A stretch of DNA of 64,000 bases, from NCBI GenBank assembly GCA_963457665.1, contig OY735222.1, positions 36,253,391 to 36,317,390 of the forward strand. Direction: 5' to 3'. Position 1 is the first letter of the stretch. Each line of letters starts with the position of its first letter. Positions 1 through 12,200 of this stretch are shown piece after piece. Origin of the DNA: Thysanoteuthis rhombus. Lineage: Eukaryota; Mollusca; Cephalopoda; Oegopsida; Thysanoteuthidae. The translations under genes and the position numbers were made by a program. The notes beneath the pieces are model-generated. The model did no database searches and was not told where the DNA came from. It saw only the letters and a program-made list of their open reading frames with translations.

Positions 1-3000
1 TATGATGACTTTTTCATGACGCAAAAAAGCCAAACCCAAGACTTGAACTGAATGGAGTCAATTTCTAGGAATAACCACTTGGCTACTGCACACTTAAAAT
101 ATTTCACCTCCTGACATGATAGATACCAGTAATAACTTATTCAAATACCAATAACTTTGATGATGTGTTTATCTCTATTACTGCTGGAGGTTTATTTAGA
201 AGCTTTTGCTTCTCACAGTTGTGAGCGAACATCATTAAAGGTAGTTAACTGAGGAGGCTTTTATATACATATATTAATCACTTTTTGAAATGTTCAATGT
301 GTGTACCAATTCAATTTTGATAGTTTGGGTGCTACGAAGTGACCAGTCTATAAATTAGAATGGGAATATATTTACAGATTGGAACCTGCAAATATCATAT
401 CCAAAGACAGAGCCAAAAATGTCATCCAATTTAACTGTAAAAAGTTTCACAAAAAGTGAAATCAAAAAACAAACAACTACTGGATGCCAGTGTATGTCAA
501 GGACTTTCCCTTTATTGAAAGAGAACATTTTTTCTGCATTCATTCTGAGGCCATCAATGATCATTTCAAATGATTTGCCCAATTTTTTAAACATTCTCAA
601 CGTAACTTGACATGCATGGACATCCACAACATTCATCATCTTTCCTATCTTCTTGACTTTCACAAAATCTCTCCTGTCACTTGAACACACATGCAAGAGA
701 CATGCATTCTTCACGAGAAACTTTAGTCAGCTTACAAAAACATTTGGCAGTTGTTTCGTTGTTCAATTTCATTAAAAAAATTTCACACTGATGCATTGTT
801 CAATTTTTGAAACGATCTTTTTCAAAATATGCGAGAAAAACACGTCCATTCAAGGTGACGCGTAATTGCAAACTGAAGACCGGACCGAAACTTTCACAAG
901 TTGTTGTTTAGTCCTGTTATTTAATAGCCACACCTCGTATCGGTAACCCAAATTGAAAACGCTCTTGCCCCAAACAGGAAGAGGTTTGGATAATGTTCAC
1001 TGAATAAAGGAACTAATAAACATTGTTTTTGACACAGCAATAGAAAAGAATACAATAATATCCCAATTAGCTCTCTACATATGTTCAAAAAAAAAAATGC
1101 AGCACTAAGCAAAACAGTGCCATTAAAAATATACCATCATCGTAAATAGCATGTCCACTTCTCTTTGTTTTACTGTCGCACTCCTAGTCAAGGTCTTTGT
1201 CATTTTAAAATACATGATATCCCTAGAGCTGGTGAATTATCACTGGGTGCACATAATGAATTATCGTGTATGAGTTTCCTCACACACATATATTTATAGC
1301 ACATTAACCAAAGTGCAGAGTTTACAGTTATTTCAGAGACTGTCCATGAAGTTATCTTTCATCATTCGTTTCAGAAAGTTAACGTTACAAAATTAATTAT
1401 AAAAAATATTTGGAAAAGAAAACTATAGCAAATCAGCATGAAACAGGCCACAGCTAATCAGGCTATTTTTGTATGAAGCAACTGAGAAATACTATCTCCA
1501 TAATTCACTTTCTGTAAGGATCTCCCATAACGGGAAATAATGCAAATAATGAAAAAGGTAAGGGGAAAAATCAAGTGAAATATTCCATGACACTGTGGAA
1601 AAACAAATTTTCTAAAAGGAAGCTAATGTGGTTAGCAGTACATGTGACCTATCCTCTTGATCTTTTTCGGGGCTTATTATTCCTTATAGAATGACTTAAC
1701 ATTATCTACTTTGGTATCCACCTCTTTTTCTATCATCTCTCCTCCATTCATCCATTTTCCTTCAAACGAATCAAAGGCATTGCGATCTCTTTGCTTACTT
1801 GCCTGCCTCTTTAGCTATTATCTTGTATTCCATAGGTTAAAGTTAAAAGAGGAGAAAATTTATTTTTCTCTTTTTTGTTTTAAGGTCTCTGTTTTGACAT
1901 TTAGTCTCAGTAGCAAAGAATGTTTTCATTGCTTTCTTCAACAGACAGTAACCAAGAAATGCCAAATCTTCAAGTTTGTTGGGTATCCAACACTTACTCG
2001 GACACAAAATCATGACAAGATCCCAGGAATATTGGATGGCCAATATTTACAAAAGAAACAAAAGGAGGAGGGAGATGCCTATAGCCAACCTATAACATCT
2101 GGTCTCGGTTGAGAATACCACTCCTATCTTTTGATTCAGGAGAAATTGCAAACTCATCGCCTCAGCTGAAGTAAAATACTGCTTAGGATTATACACAAGA
2201 ATATAGTTTCAATGCAAACATACTATTTTTGGTGACAAGTAGCAGGTGTTTTGCATTGTCCGAGTCATTAAATTGTCATCAGTTAATCTACTTGTTATAA
2301 TAACAGCTCACTTGGAGATGATGAGTTTTGGTGATAAAACAATGTGGGGACAACAAGATTTAGTCCGGTGTTGGCTCACATTATTTGCAGATACACCCCA
2401 ATAAGGGTTTTAAATCAATTAACTGCAGATGACAGGAAATTCAGCTATTGTAGTTCTATGGCTCAAATATGAATGCCGAAAATTTCTGTCATGTTATTGT
2501 TAGTTTGCTAAAGAGAACTGAGAGTATCCATCATGTTTGTCTCAATTTCTCCAGACAGAGAAGAAGAGAAGGTAAAAGAGCAGACATCTTGCTTGGTTGA
2601 CCTATGTCTCAGCAAAAGAAATATAATGGATGACATTTGATCTTTTCTCTTCAGGAATGCAAAGAAGACATGTGTATAAGATAGAGGTTTAGGTGAGTAT
2701 CTATGTGTCATCGTATCTTATGTTGGGTAGTGCGTATGTATTTCACTTCATCCTACAGTGATCAATTCACGCCCAGATCAAGTTGCATCTATACTTCCGG
2801 AATGTAACCAGGGACACAAGGCGATACATGACTGCATTGCTTTTGGCTAATGGTTTCTATACATACAGGTATGCTGAATACTTTTTCCTTATCTAAAATT
2901 ATGTCAAAATCAAAAGAAGTCATAATTAAAGCCATCCACTCAGACTCATCTCGACAATTGGGAACACCTTTCAATCTTTTCTCAAGATAACTTTTTATTG

Positions 3001-3155
3001 AAGAAAATCTCGAATTGTTAAACTCCATTCCAAGTCTGGAGTTGACTTCCTTTTTCTAACATAACTAGAATAATCTTCAAAATAGTAAAAATCAACATTC
3101 CCATGGTGATTTTGTTAATCGAGTCTCTAACTTTCTATTTAATCACTGTCCCACC
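1..3155. other. Unassigned AT-rich DNA
   Basis: I see no supported gene or classifiable repeat here. Two minus-strand open frames stand out slightly. The frame at 355-714 (119 aa) has a cysteine- and basic-rich first half and a hydrophobic second half. The frame at 2789-3028 (79 aa) reads like a protein fragment. Neither has convincing splice sites or a family I recognise, so both may be decayed transposon pieces or chance. Confidence 0.4.
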
Positions 3156-3159
3156 ACAG

Positions 3160-3460
3160 CAATATGTGACACAAGGTCGGGCTTAACGTGGGAAAAAATA
3201 CTTACTTACTGAGCTAAATTGACAAGTCTTATATACCTACTATAATTAATGTTAGAAATTCACTAGAGCTGATTTCATTCTAATAAACAAATACATTTAT
3301 AAAATCAATATTTCCCATTATGAGATTTGATATCACAACCAAGTGAGAGGTAGCCAGCTCTTTTACCAACTGAGCCAAACTGACAAGTATTACATATCTA
3401 TAAAATTCAACTTAGATACTTGTGTATTTATTTCATTCTAATAAATACATTCATACTGAA
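3160..3460 (-). repeat. tRNA-headed SINE, diverged tandem dimer
   Basis: On the minus strand a tRNA-like head is visible near 3315-3385. It has an A box TGGCTCAGTTGG (complement of 3367-3378), which fits the Pol III consensus TRGCNNAGYNGG. A weaker B-box-like TGATATCAAATCTC follows near 3321-3334. A second, more decayed unit sits at about 3195-3300. Both units share a motif of the type ACTGAGCYAAAYTGACAAGT, followed about 50 bases later by TTTCATTCTAATAAA, so the region looks like two related units in tandem. Confidence 0.55.
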
Positions 3461-4076
3461 AAAATAAATTTTTATAATTTTTCAATTATTACGTATACAA
3501 TACAAGGGTCACAGTAATCATCTTTGGTCGCGATAGAAGTAGGAGAGGAGTTTAACCCTGCAGCGGACTGGTTCGTTCCCATTTGGAATTGTTCAGTTTT
3601 CAGCATATGAGAAAGCTGGCATTTTGTTTTGACATTCAATATTGAAACGAACTAAACTTCCTCAACTTCTTTTCCTTATATGGAGTTGCATTCAACTGTG
3701 CTAACCACTGATGACATCACAGGGAACAAAAAAGAGAAAAAGAACAAAAAAAAAAACACAGGCTGAAACAAGAAAAACAGAGGCAGTAATGAAAACGGAT
3801 TCAACATCTCTTCCTGTTGTTTTATGATCTACAACAAGTCCCCGACTGAGTGACTGACACCTGAAACCAAAACAACTCGGTGTGACATTAAGTACCAAGA
3901 AAACTACAATGATTGCACAGAGCTGTACATCTTTATAGCAAGGTTGCTGTTTCGTATTTTTCACAACAAAAATCAAGCAAATCTGGTACAGAAAAAAGCT
4001 ATTTGGTTCCAAAAATCATGATTTGGTACCGAGGAAAAATTTACCAAGTATAACAATCCCTTACACACAAATGATA
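3461..4076. other. Unassigned AT-rich DNA
   Basis: There is no supported feature. A minus-strand open frame at 3701-4012 is rich in phenylalanine and valine and includes homopolymer stretches. It is most likely chance. Confidence 0.35.
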
Positions 4077-4127
4077 TTATTATCATCATCAGTCTTTTAA
4101 CATCGGTCATTGGACATAGACCTTGAT
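4077..4127 (-). mobile_element. RTE-type LINE, 3' tip only
   Basis: The sequence begins TATTATCATCATCAGTC on the plus strand, then runs into a decayed version of the tract that ends the larger RTE copies at 15109 and 47731 (reverse complement of TGTCCAACGACGGACACTAA). Only about 50 bp of the 3' end remains, which is the usual result of extreme 5' truncation. Confidence 0.7.
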
Positions 4128-5160
4128 ACGACATAAATATATACAAACAATAGATCCAAAATGTATTTTAGTTCATTTTTCCAGCAAGGTGATGATGAAT
4201 TTCAAGTTATTTAATTATTTTGGTACTGAAGCCACTCCATTAAGTCCTTAAGACCATTTTTTATTATATATTTTCATATCAATTGTCTTTTAGCTCTTTT
4301 TTTTTAGGGTTTAAATTTTTTTTTCTTAAGAATAATCAAGTTTTAGTCTTATGCATACAGGGGGGGGCTTTTAAAAATATTAATGATTCTTCAAAATTTA
4401 AACCAATCCTAACCCTAACTGAAAAATAGTGAAGAAAATGGAGAATATGAAATTAAATAACACTGATATTCAATCTGGAAATTTGAAAAAAAAAAATGAT
4501 TTATTTAAACAGAAATAGGTAATGACAAAAATTTACCTATCTATAGTTTAAATAGCAACTTTCACAAAGGATAGACTCCATGATGGTAATAAACAAAGTA
4601 ACTTAATACTTCATGTGTGCAGTTTTGTCTGACAGAGAGTAAGGTTCCAGTTTAGTATAAGAGTCACATTAAATAGCCCCCACCCTAAAAAAAAACACTT
4701 AAAAAATTATTTCTCCTCAAAACTGATATATTTCTTTTAAGAAACAAAGTTCTCGTTGATTGGAAGCACACAAAATTACTTTCAAAACTATGGTAACTAG
4801 AAGCAAAAGAATATTTTCTTTACACTGCGAAGACACTTATAAAATATACCCAGAAATCGCAAGAGAAGCAATCTAACTGACTATTGTGTTTAGTAGGCAC
4901 ATGTAGAGAAAGCAATCTTGATACACAATTATTTCCCCTTTGCAGTCTCCAACAATAAGGAGAAATTTAGGGGCTGAATGTACTCTTCATGGCTCTTATA
5001 TGTTTGCTGGAAATTTTGAATGCAGATGCCACACAAAAAAGCCAAGAAATGAATTTTTAAAAAACACCAGACTATCTTGACTTCAAATGTATTTAAAACT
5101 AGTAAATACCAACTGCTTTACTAATAGTTTACCTAAAACTGTGTGTTGTGTCAGTATGAT
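4128..5160. other. Unassigned AT-rich DNA
   Basis: The stretch contains homopolymer runs of T, G and A and no convincing open frame or repeat family match. Confidence 0.35.
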
Positions 5161-5164
5161 TACC

Positions 5165-5370
5165 CAGTAATTTTAAAGCTTAACACAGTATTGTTAACTA
5201 AAATTCTTTAGGGGTAAAGAACAAAAATTGACACATCATTAACAGTAGCATCGAAATTATCAACAACCAGCAAATAAACACAAACACAGAGAAGAACAGT
5301 CAAATTTGGATGTTCGCATTACCCCCCTTCCTTTCATTCTGTTTATGTCACAGACTGAGAGTAAACAAAT
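5165..5370 (+). repeat. Interspersed repeat IR-D, copy 1
   Basis: This block matches 49110-49345 in the same orientation. Shared landmarks in order are TTGTTAACT then AAATTCTT, a gGGTAAA-GAA-AAATTGAC tract, a cAGCAAATaAACACA tract, GGATGTTCGCATTACCC versus GTGTTGGCATTACCC, and GTCACAGACtgA. No coding capacity is evident. Confidence 0.6.
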
Positions 5371-5629
5371 TATGATAAAGATTTAAATAAAAAAAGATGG
5401 AGGGGGGGGGGTAATATTTTGTGATTTTGAGGGGACAAAACGTGTCTAAATTCCTGTGTGGACTCTTTACCTGGCCAGAATGTCCATGTCCGGGCATTCA
5501 GGCTCTATTGACACCGTTAGAACCCAAGATTCTTGTGTTTTGTATGGTTGATTAATTTGAGGTGAATGAATACTTAAACCATCCATTAAAAATCTTTTTA
5601 GGGGCAGATTTTAAAAATGAAACAAAAAA

Positions 5630-5815
5630 AAGTTTTTTCTAGATATAATAGAGAGTAAGTACTGAAATTTTCAACCCTCTGGCTGAATTTCTGGGGCCTC
5701 TATGCATCATACGTACCCAGTCGGACTGACTTGAAAACTGAAGAAACCTGTACGAACAGTATTGGTTGACAGTTTCTAACACTCAAAGGTCAAGATAATA
5801 AACACCACAACTTTG
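5630..5815 (+). repeat. Interspersed repeat IR-A, copy 1
   Basis: The copy carries the family landmark GACTTGAAAACTGAAGAAAC and then GTTGACAGTTTCTAAC. It is preceded by a run resembling TTCAACCCTCTGGCT. Related copies lie near 17475, 22060, 22640, 54500 and 55050. Confidence 0.6.
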
Positions 5816-5911
5816 GATTCGCATTGGACCCTGTAAACTTTATCTTCATTCTAAGGACAATTTTTCTTCCTTTTATTCTTCTTGAAATATTTTTCTGTCT
5901 TTCTCCTCTAA

Positions 5912-5932
5912 ATGTGTGTGTGTGTGTGTGTG
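5912..5932. repeat. (TG)n microsatellite
   Basis: About ten TG dinucleotides occur in a row within T-rich DNA. Confidence 0.9.
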
Positions 5933-6034
5933 CATTGTTCATTTTAGTTTTCATTCATTCCTGATTTTTTCGCTTTTGATTCAGATCTTCATTTAGTTTC
6001 TAGGTATGCATGTTTGTAAAAATAACTCAGAGAG

Positions 6035-6372
6035 TTAAATACCCCCACCTTGCACACTTCCAAGTTACCCGGGCCAAGGTGTAGCACCTGCTTGCTTTCC
6101 TTCCTCTCACATCCAAGGGGGTAATAACACAAAAGTGCTCAAATGGGGGATGTCATCAACTGGTTGATCGTGCTAGTTATCAGAGTTGCACTGCTAGAAA
6201 TATCCCCCACTCACCATTGAGAACAAACAAAACATCAAAATTAGTTGCCCAGCCCTCGTCAGATAGCGTGGCAGGGTCAGCATAAAGTCTATCCCGAGAG
6301 CGAGACTCCGGACCAGGTTGGCGCACAGAGCTGGTTACCTTTGCTCCATTGGCTTGGAGCTACCAAGATGAT
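6035..6372 (+). repeat. Interspersed repeat IR-C, plus-strand copy
   Basis: This relatively GC-rich block matches the reverse complement of 57365-57590. Shared landmarks include GCACCTGCTTGC / GCACCTGCTAAC, GGGGGTAATAACACA / GGGGATTACAACACA, GAGTTGCACTGCTA and CACTCACC, and a final TTGGAGCTA. No open frame of note is present. The family is not one I can name. Confidence 0.65.
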
Positions 6373-7485
6373 TTAGTTTCTTTCAATTCTGATTTTCTAC
6401 ACTTTTCTCTTTGATTCATTGCCAATATTCATTGTCTTCCCCGTCTTTTCCTTTGAAATATTCATTGAACTATTTCATTCATCCCCTTCCCATACTTAGA
6501 CCTTTCTCCTTTGGTCACTTCCCACGATTGAAACCTTTTTCCTTGATTTACTTCCTATTCTCAAACCTTTCTCCTTCATTTACTTCTCATGCACTTTCTC
6601 TTTCATTCATAAATATCCTTTCTTTTTCAACTGTTCAAGATTTTCAGTTGAACACGTTCAGAATTCTACACAAACCATCCATCCAAATATCAAAGACATT
6701 CAAAGTGACACTGATAAGAAGAGACCAAAGTGAAAGAAAAAACAGGAGATAAAAAGACAAAAATATTCTCCTCCCCTGATCCGGCACCACACCCTACTAA
6801 ATGCATGGCTGCCTCTATTCTTAACAATTTAACCACAGAAAATACTTCATCAAGAAATGCCCTAATCTTTCTCTCCTTCTCTTTTCAATTCTCTTCAATA
6901 CTGAACTAAGAGCAGGCTGAAATCTTTATTGACCAAATAAAGTTTCAAAAAGGTCATTTATGCTTATCTAAAAGGGACACACTACAAAAAGAAAAAAATG
7001 ACTGATCCCATGGGCTGTACTTTACTAAGTAAATATTTATGAACAATTAGACTAGAGTGCACTAGTTGGCTTTGCTGTTTGAGGAAAAGACTGATGAATG
7101 AGAGGCTCGCGGCTGAGTCTCAAGAGTCAAAACAACATTTTCTATTCTGAAATTCTCATTTTTCCCGAAATAAATAATTCAGTTTTTTTTTTTACACGAC
7201 AAAATTCATCATCTTCAGCAGCAGCCTTTCAAAGTCTATTGTAGGACACCCCCCTTCCCTGACCAGCAGATAACAATGACAATCATATACAGAGAAAGGT
7301 GGAGAACTAAGATGAGTAAAACCAGAAAGGTTGGAAATAACCACATTGGAAGAAAAGATGATGATAAATATTGTTACTGAATCGAAAGCTTGACTGTAAC
7401 AACAAAAATGAATCGAGAGTGTCTGAGGAACTCTTTGAATTTTAATTCTTTGGTTCTCTCATTCCCACTGCAAACTAAGTTCAAG
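6373..7485. other. Unassigned DNA, T/C-rich first half
   Basis: The first 350 bases are pyrimidine-rich on the plus strand, giving a low-complexity 113-aa frame at 6411-6752 (Phe, Ser and Leu rich). I do not regard this as a gene. The rest holds nothing I can classify. Confidence 0.35.
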
Positions 7486-7489
7486 AGGT

Positions 7490-7775
7490 ACATCTATTTA
7501 GTAGCATATGTCTGTCTGTTCACATGATACCTCTGAAAGTACCAGATAGATTAATAAGGAGCAAGTGATTAAATTTGTGGGCGGATCCAGGAGTTGTTTT
7601 TTGATTGAGAGATATTTTCCTGCTTTTTTTTCATGCATTTATGTATCTGCCCCTGTCTGTCTGCAAAATATCTCCAAATTGATTTCAATGGAATTTCATG
7701 GAAAGGTGGGCAATAGGTTACAGAATAAGTGATTACACTTTGCGGCAGATCCCAGTACAATTACTCCCCCCCCCC
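7490..7775 (-). repeat. Repeat family IR-B, internal module (minus strand)
   Basis: The block is related to the internal modules of IR-B. It contains TCTGTCTGTTCACATGATA with ATCTCCAAATTGATTTCAAT and then a GGTGGGCAATAGG-TACA motif. The same order is found at 11880-12010 on the minus strand and in reverse at 53200-53310. The terminal motifs seen in fuller copies are not visible here. Confidence 0.55.
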
Positions 7776-8734
7776 ACAATGGCATTTGCGGAGGTATTCA
7801 CTCTGAGTGCTTTCTAGTTTTTTCAAGTTTTCAAACTACTTATAAAGCCTTCCATTCAGTAACAATATTTGCTGTTTTACTGAGTTCATCTCTTCTCACA
7901 ATATTATTTCCAACCTTTCTGATTTTCTTAATTTTGTCTAACTCCAGTTTCCTCATTTTTACCACTTCTCTTGATACTTAATTATTATTAATGAAATTCT
8001 CCGCCACCTTTTCATTTCCAATTGATCTTTGTCTCACAATGTTGTTCTTTCACTCCTTTTTTTTTCATCATTTTTCCTCGTAATCCTTATCTGTCACTAT
8101 TCCTCTTTTTTCACAATACTAATCTATCAGCTCCCTCCTCCTTTCTTCTTTCCCCTATTCTCCACCATATTGTTTTGTATTAATCTTTTTACTCTAACAG
8201 GCCAAACAAAGGAATCTTCTAATATTTCCTCCTTGAAAAAGAAAATCTCTACAGTTTTCCAATTGTTTATTATCTAAGTTAACAGATAATCAAGTGAAAT
8301 ACCATTTTGAAAGCAACAAAGAAATCCAACACACTGCTTTTACAAATGGCAAAGATATTAAATTGTGATTGAAGACATTTTTGATCAAGATAAAAAGCAA
8401 CAAAAATTCAACATCTTTTTCCTACCCATTTGCTTCAATCGCAAGAGGAAATTAAACTTCAAAAGAATTTCACTAAAATGAGTCGAGACTTATTTATCAA
8501 AAACGTTCATCCAACTTCTACAACATCAATTGATTAAAGAAAAGAAAGATGAACAGTCAATATTTTTTACTATTTTTCATGATTAAAAGGAAACAGCATT
8601 TGGTAATATTAATGGTAGCATATCTTTTAATTGTTATTTTTTTTTTTAGAACACTTACAGATCTATCATGTTATTCTAACTAGTTTACAATGGAATCTCA
8701 AAAGATGAGGAATGCTGTACTGAATTCTCTAAGA
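7776..8734. other. Unassigned AT-rich DNA
   Basis: No supported feature. The region around 7850-8180 is pyrimidine-rich and gives a low-complexity frame at 8029-8277. Confidence 0.35.
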
Positions 8735-9081
8735 CAGTAGTCCTCAAACTGTGAGCCATGACTCTCTCCTAAGTGTGCAGCATGAATTTCTCAAGACATG
8801 TATTTTGTACCAATAACATGTCCAGTACAGGTATCATGTCAGTTCTGCTTCCATCACGGAGTTGCCAATCAAATAGTTTTATCACTAGATTTCATGAGAT
8901 CTCAAAAAAAGAAAAAGTGGTGATAAATATTTATATATGTATCAATGTGCCAATATAAAATGTTTATTTATTGACTACCAAAATGCTTTTGTCTAATTCA
9001 TATCATTTTTACACTTGGCGCCCTGCTGAGTCAAACACATTTTATGGGATGCCATCATATGATGAAGATTGAGAAGCATTG
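8735..9081. mobile_element. hAT-type MITE, full-length copy
   Basis: The left end is CAGTAGTCCTCAAACTG (8735-8751). The right end GATTGAGAAGCATTG (9067-9081) reads CAATGCTTCTCAATC on the other strand. Both resemble the terminal inverted repeat of hAT elements of the Charlie type (CAGTGGTTCTCAAAC). The flanking octamers CTCTAAGA and ATCCGAGA agree at five of eight positions and could be a decayed 8-bp target duplication. CTCTAAGA also resembles the nTCTAGAn target preference of hATs. The ~347-bp interior has no transposase. Related copies are at 27398-27696 and 42027-42185. Confidence 0.65.
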
Positions 9082-9589
9082 ATCCGAGATTAGCCTTACT
9101 TCCACATCACAAAAAATATAGCCAGGGATATCATCAATTTACTATTTTAGGATTTAACACAAATGCTAACTGATCTTGGAAAGAATACTTTTTTTTTGAA
9201 TCAATGTTTGACGAGGTGAAGCAGCACTGGAACAGGCAGGATGCCAGACAAATGATTTTGCCAGATTATGTTTGAATTGAAACAATTCTTCATTCTTTCT
9301 CTTTCTTCAAGTCATTCCCCGTGAAAGAGCTTAGTCACACATTTTACAAACATATCACTATCATTATTTTAAGAAGTTTAACCTTGTGTTATTCATTAAT
9401 ATATACAAACAGAGGATGAATTGTAAGTTTTCACCAACAACCAATGCAAGATCTCCAGAAGTTTGGTGGTAGACCAACTGAAATTATATAGGTTGAGTAC
9501 GACTTATCCAAAATGCATAGGACTAGATTTTGGAATATTTGCAAATACGTAATTATACATCTTGACATTTGAAGTTCATGTAAAGACGT
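9082..9589. other. Unassigned AT-rich DNA
   Basis: No supported gene or repeat. There are short low-complexity tracts only. Confidence 0.35.
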
Positions 9590-10130
9590 ACTTTCTTGCA
9601 GACCACAATTTCTACCTAGGACATAAATCTCCATGAAGAAGAAATCAAGCAAAGAATCAACCCAAGATGGCAAACCTTTGGTAGAAGCTCAACATTCAAG
9701 AACAAGAAAATCCCATCAGTTCTAAAAAGAAGGGTATACAACCAATGCATCGTTCTGATAGTCACCTATGGAGCAGAAATATGAAACCTTACCAAAAGAC
9801 TGACTCTTAAACTGAGAAACATGATAGATACACCTGAGAGAATAATGCTCACCATAACATGGAGAGATTCCAAGACAGCACAATATATTAGAGAGAAAAT
9901 AAGGGCTCAAGATATCAGAGAATCCATCGAAAAATCAAATCAAATGAGCTGTCAGACAACAGCTGGCCATCATGATTCACAAACATGGATCCCCGGAGAT
10001 CATATGCAAAACAGTGACTGGCAGAATATAAGATGGTGAGACAAACTACGATGCCCATAATAGAGAAGATTGAAAAATCTTGGGGAAGGTCTCTGTCCAA
10101 TGATGTACCCTAAAAGACTGAAGAGGACAA
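9590..10130 (+). pseudogene. RTE-type LINE, decayed 3' part of ORF2
   Basis: The translation in shifting frames follows the same order as the better copies at 15109 and 47368. It reads TYLGHKSP-like, then a W-Q linker, KRRVYNQC, IVTYGAE, LTLKLRN, ERIMLTITWRD, TAQYIREKIR, and the tail LGKVSVQ. Several stop codons and frameshifts are present, for example the TGA that interrupts the tract after TYGAEI. The upstream reverse transcriptase core and the endonuclease are missing. This is an old 5'-truncated insertion. Confidence 0.8.
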
Positions 10131-11374
10131 TGAAGATTGGGCCTGTAATGTAAGGGAAGCAATCTTGGTGTTTGTTATGTCCCTTCTAATTAGGTTATTT
10201 TGAAAAGAAAAAAAATGGTCTTTTCTGTAGTGTATAAGCAATAAATTTTTAAAATCCATTTTATTTTATTTTTATTCTTTACTGGAATTTTTTTTGGTCC
10301 CAAAAGAAAAGTATCATTGAATTAGAAATGAAAATGTGACAGTAACAAAATGGATAAATAGAAAAATATTTAAATGAATACAGTACGTTTGGTGGCGACT
10401 ATAATTTATTTTGATTGGGACTTGTTTCGTCCTTCACAGTTTGTGATTTAAAAATAGTTTTATATTTATAAAGAGTTAAATAACGATAACCAAGCAATTA
10501 TTGTTATCAGACTTAGATAAATACCTCAGAGATTGACCTGGTCTTTGAGTTATGTGACAGTCAGGTCAGGTTGCCTTTTCAAAACTTTAAAATCTAAGAA
10601 CATTGTACCTGCATCTAGATTTACATGTGTAATTGACTGCACTAGCCATAGTCAACCATTTCAAGATATTACCTCAATTTTGGTCTGAGGTTTCATCTCG
10701 AGTAAGATGTTCAACAAGAGGCAATAGATGAATCCAAAGATCAGATTCATAGTGCAGCGGGAAGACAATTTTCGGAACGAATCTTTCATCAGAAAAGGCG
10801 AAGAGTAAAGAATTTTGATGCAAAAGATTATGAAAAAGTTAAAAAAACACAAACTTCTTGATGAAAATAACAGCATTTCTGTTACATTCGACCTATATAA
10901 CTGTCTGCTGCAACATGATTTATCTATTTCTGTTATTTATATCCGTTGTTTGTTTCACCATTGGAAATAGATAAATAAAACTCTTAAAAATACATAAATG
11001 TTAAATCAAGATCAAAGACTGAATATAAAGTTTATTTTTGATTACAGGGGTGGTTCCTTTCTCCAATCCTTGTATTTTTACTACTGTTGATGTTGATGGA
11101 AATCTTGCATTTTCAAAATATAAAAATGATGAACCATATAATTTTGCCACACTTTTTTTTAAATTGGATGAAAAATAACTGTCTGTCCTTTGATCAGGTT
11201 ATCAAGGGGACAAAACTGATATTTTCACAATTTAGTACCACCGAAGGTGACCAAACAATCTTCATATTTTTGTCTTTCTACATATTTATAGTTCATATAT
11301 TCTTATTATTACCCTGTTTATCTTGTAGATTTATGATAACAACCACTCTGTAAACAAACTGAGTCCCATATAAA
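10131..11374. other. Unassigned AT-rich DNA
   Basis: No classifiable feature. Open frames at 10661-10876 (minus) and 11087-11353 (plus) are short and hydrophobic, and I take them to be chance. Confidence 0.35.
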
Positions 11375-12200
11375 ACTAAAAAGCACTGAGAGAGTGCATA
11401 CCTATGCCAATCCAGGTGACTCTGCATGGATCCGTCCAAAAATTGAATTACTTCTTGCGTAGATTGTTGTCCGTCAATAAAAATACACCAGAATTTATCA
11501 AGATTTTTTTTTTTGAGATGTTGAATGAACAGTCATGAGCGTACGTATGAATATGAAAAATAAAAAAATGGAACACCTCTCAGTCGAGAAGAAATCCCAG
11601 GAAAATTAACTCACTTTTTCCGTACCTTATGGCCAATACTTAGATAACATATTCAAAATCATTGAGAACTTTCAGAGATATTCTGTGGACAGATAAGTAA
11701 CTTTTGGAGATTTTGTAGTTGAAGACATTTACCTAGGACGTAGGGGAGATAATTGTGCATGGATCCGCAACAAATTTCCATGATTTCTTTCGGAGCATAT
11801 TGCCCACTCTTCCAAAAAATTGAAAAAGAACCCCAAAACAACCAAAAGTAAATAAAACACTCCAAAATTCAAGACTGTACTTTATCTGTTTGTCTGTCCA
11901 CATGATATCTCCAAAAGTTCTCAACGAATTTTATTGAAATTTTGTGGAAGGGTGGGCAATAGGCTACAAAAGCAGTTATGAAATTTTAAAGCAGATCCAT
12001 GCATCATTATCTCCCCAGGTCCAATCCATATGCGCATGCACAATTATTTCCTCTAGACCCTACCCGTAACCAACAAATAGCAGCAAGAGTTCTCTATGTC
12101 CTCGAAATATCAGATTAATTTTAATGAAATTTTGTTGAAGGGTGAGCAACAAGAGTTTTGAGTGGATACATGCGCAATTACCTCCCTCACATCATACAAT
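11375..12200. repeat. Cluster of IR-B repeat modules in both orientations
   Basis: At 11383 the plus strand shows the family's left end (CTGAGAGAGTGCATACC, TATGCCAA). A plus-oriented module follows at about 11590-11860, with the ATCATTGAGAACTTTCAGAG motif and a TGTGGACAGA motif. At 11880-12170 the modules lie in the opposite orientation (CTGTCCACATGATATCTCC, GGTGGGCAATAGGC). The arrangement suggests nested or inverted insertions of the same family rather than one clean copy. Confidence 0.6.

Noticed and set aside
355-714. 119-codon minus-strand frame as a gene
   Set aside because: No splice sites, promoter or recognisable domain. Length alone is not unusual for a 64-kb window.
4310-4400. Telomere-like or origin-like G and T runs
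   Set aside because: They are simple homopolymers without a repeated TTAGGG-type unit.
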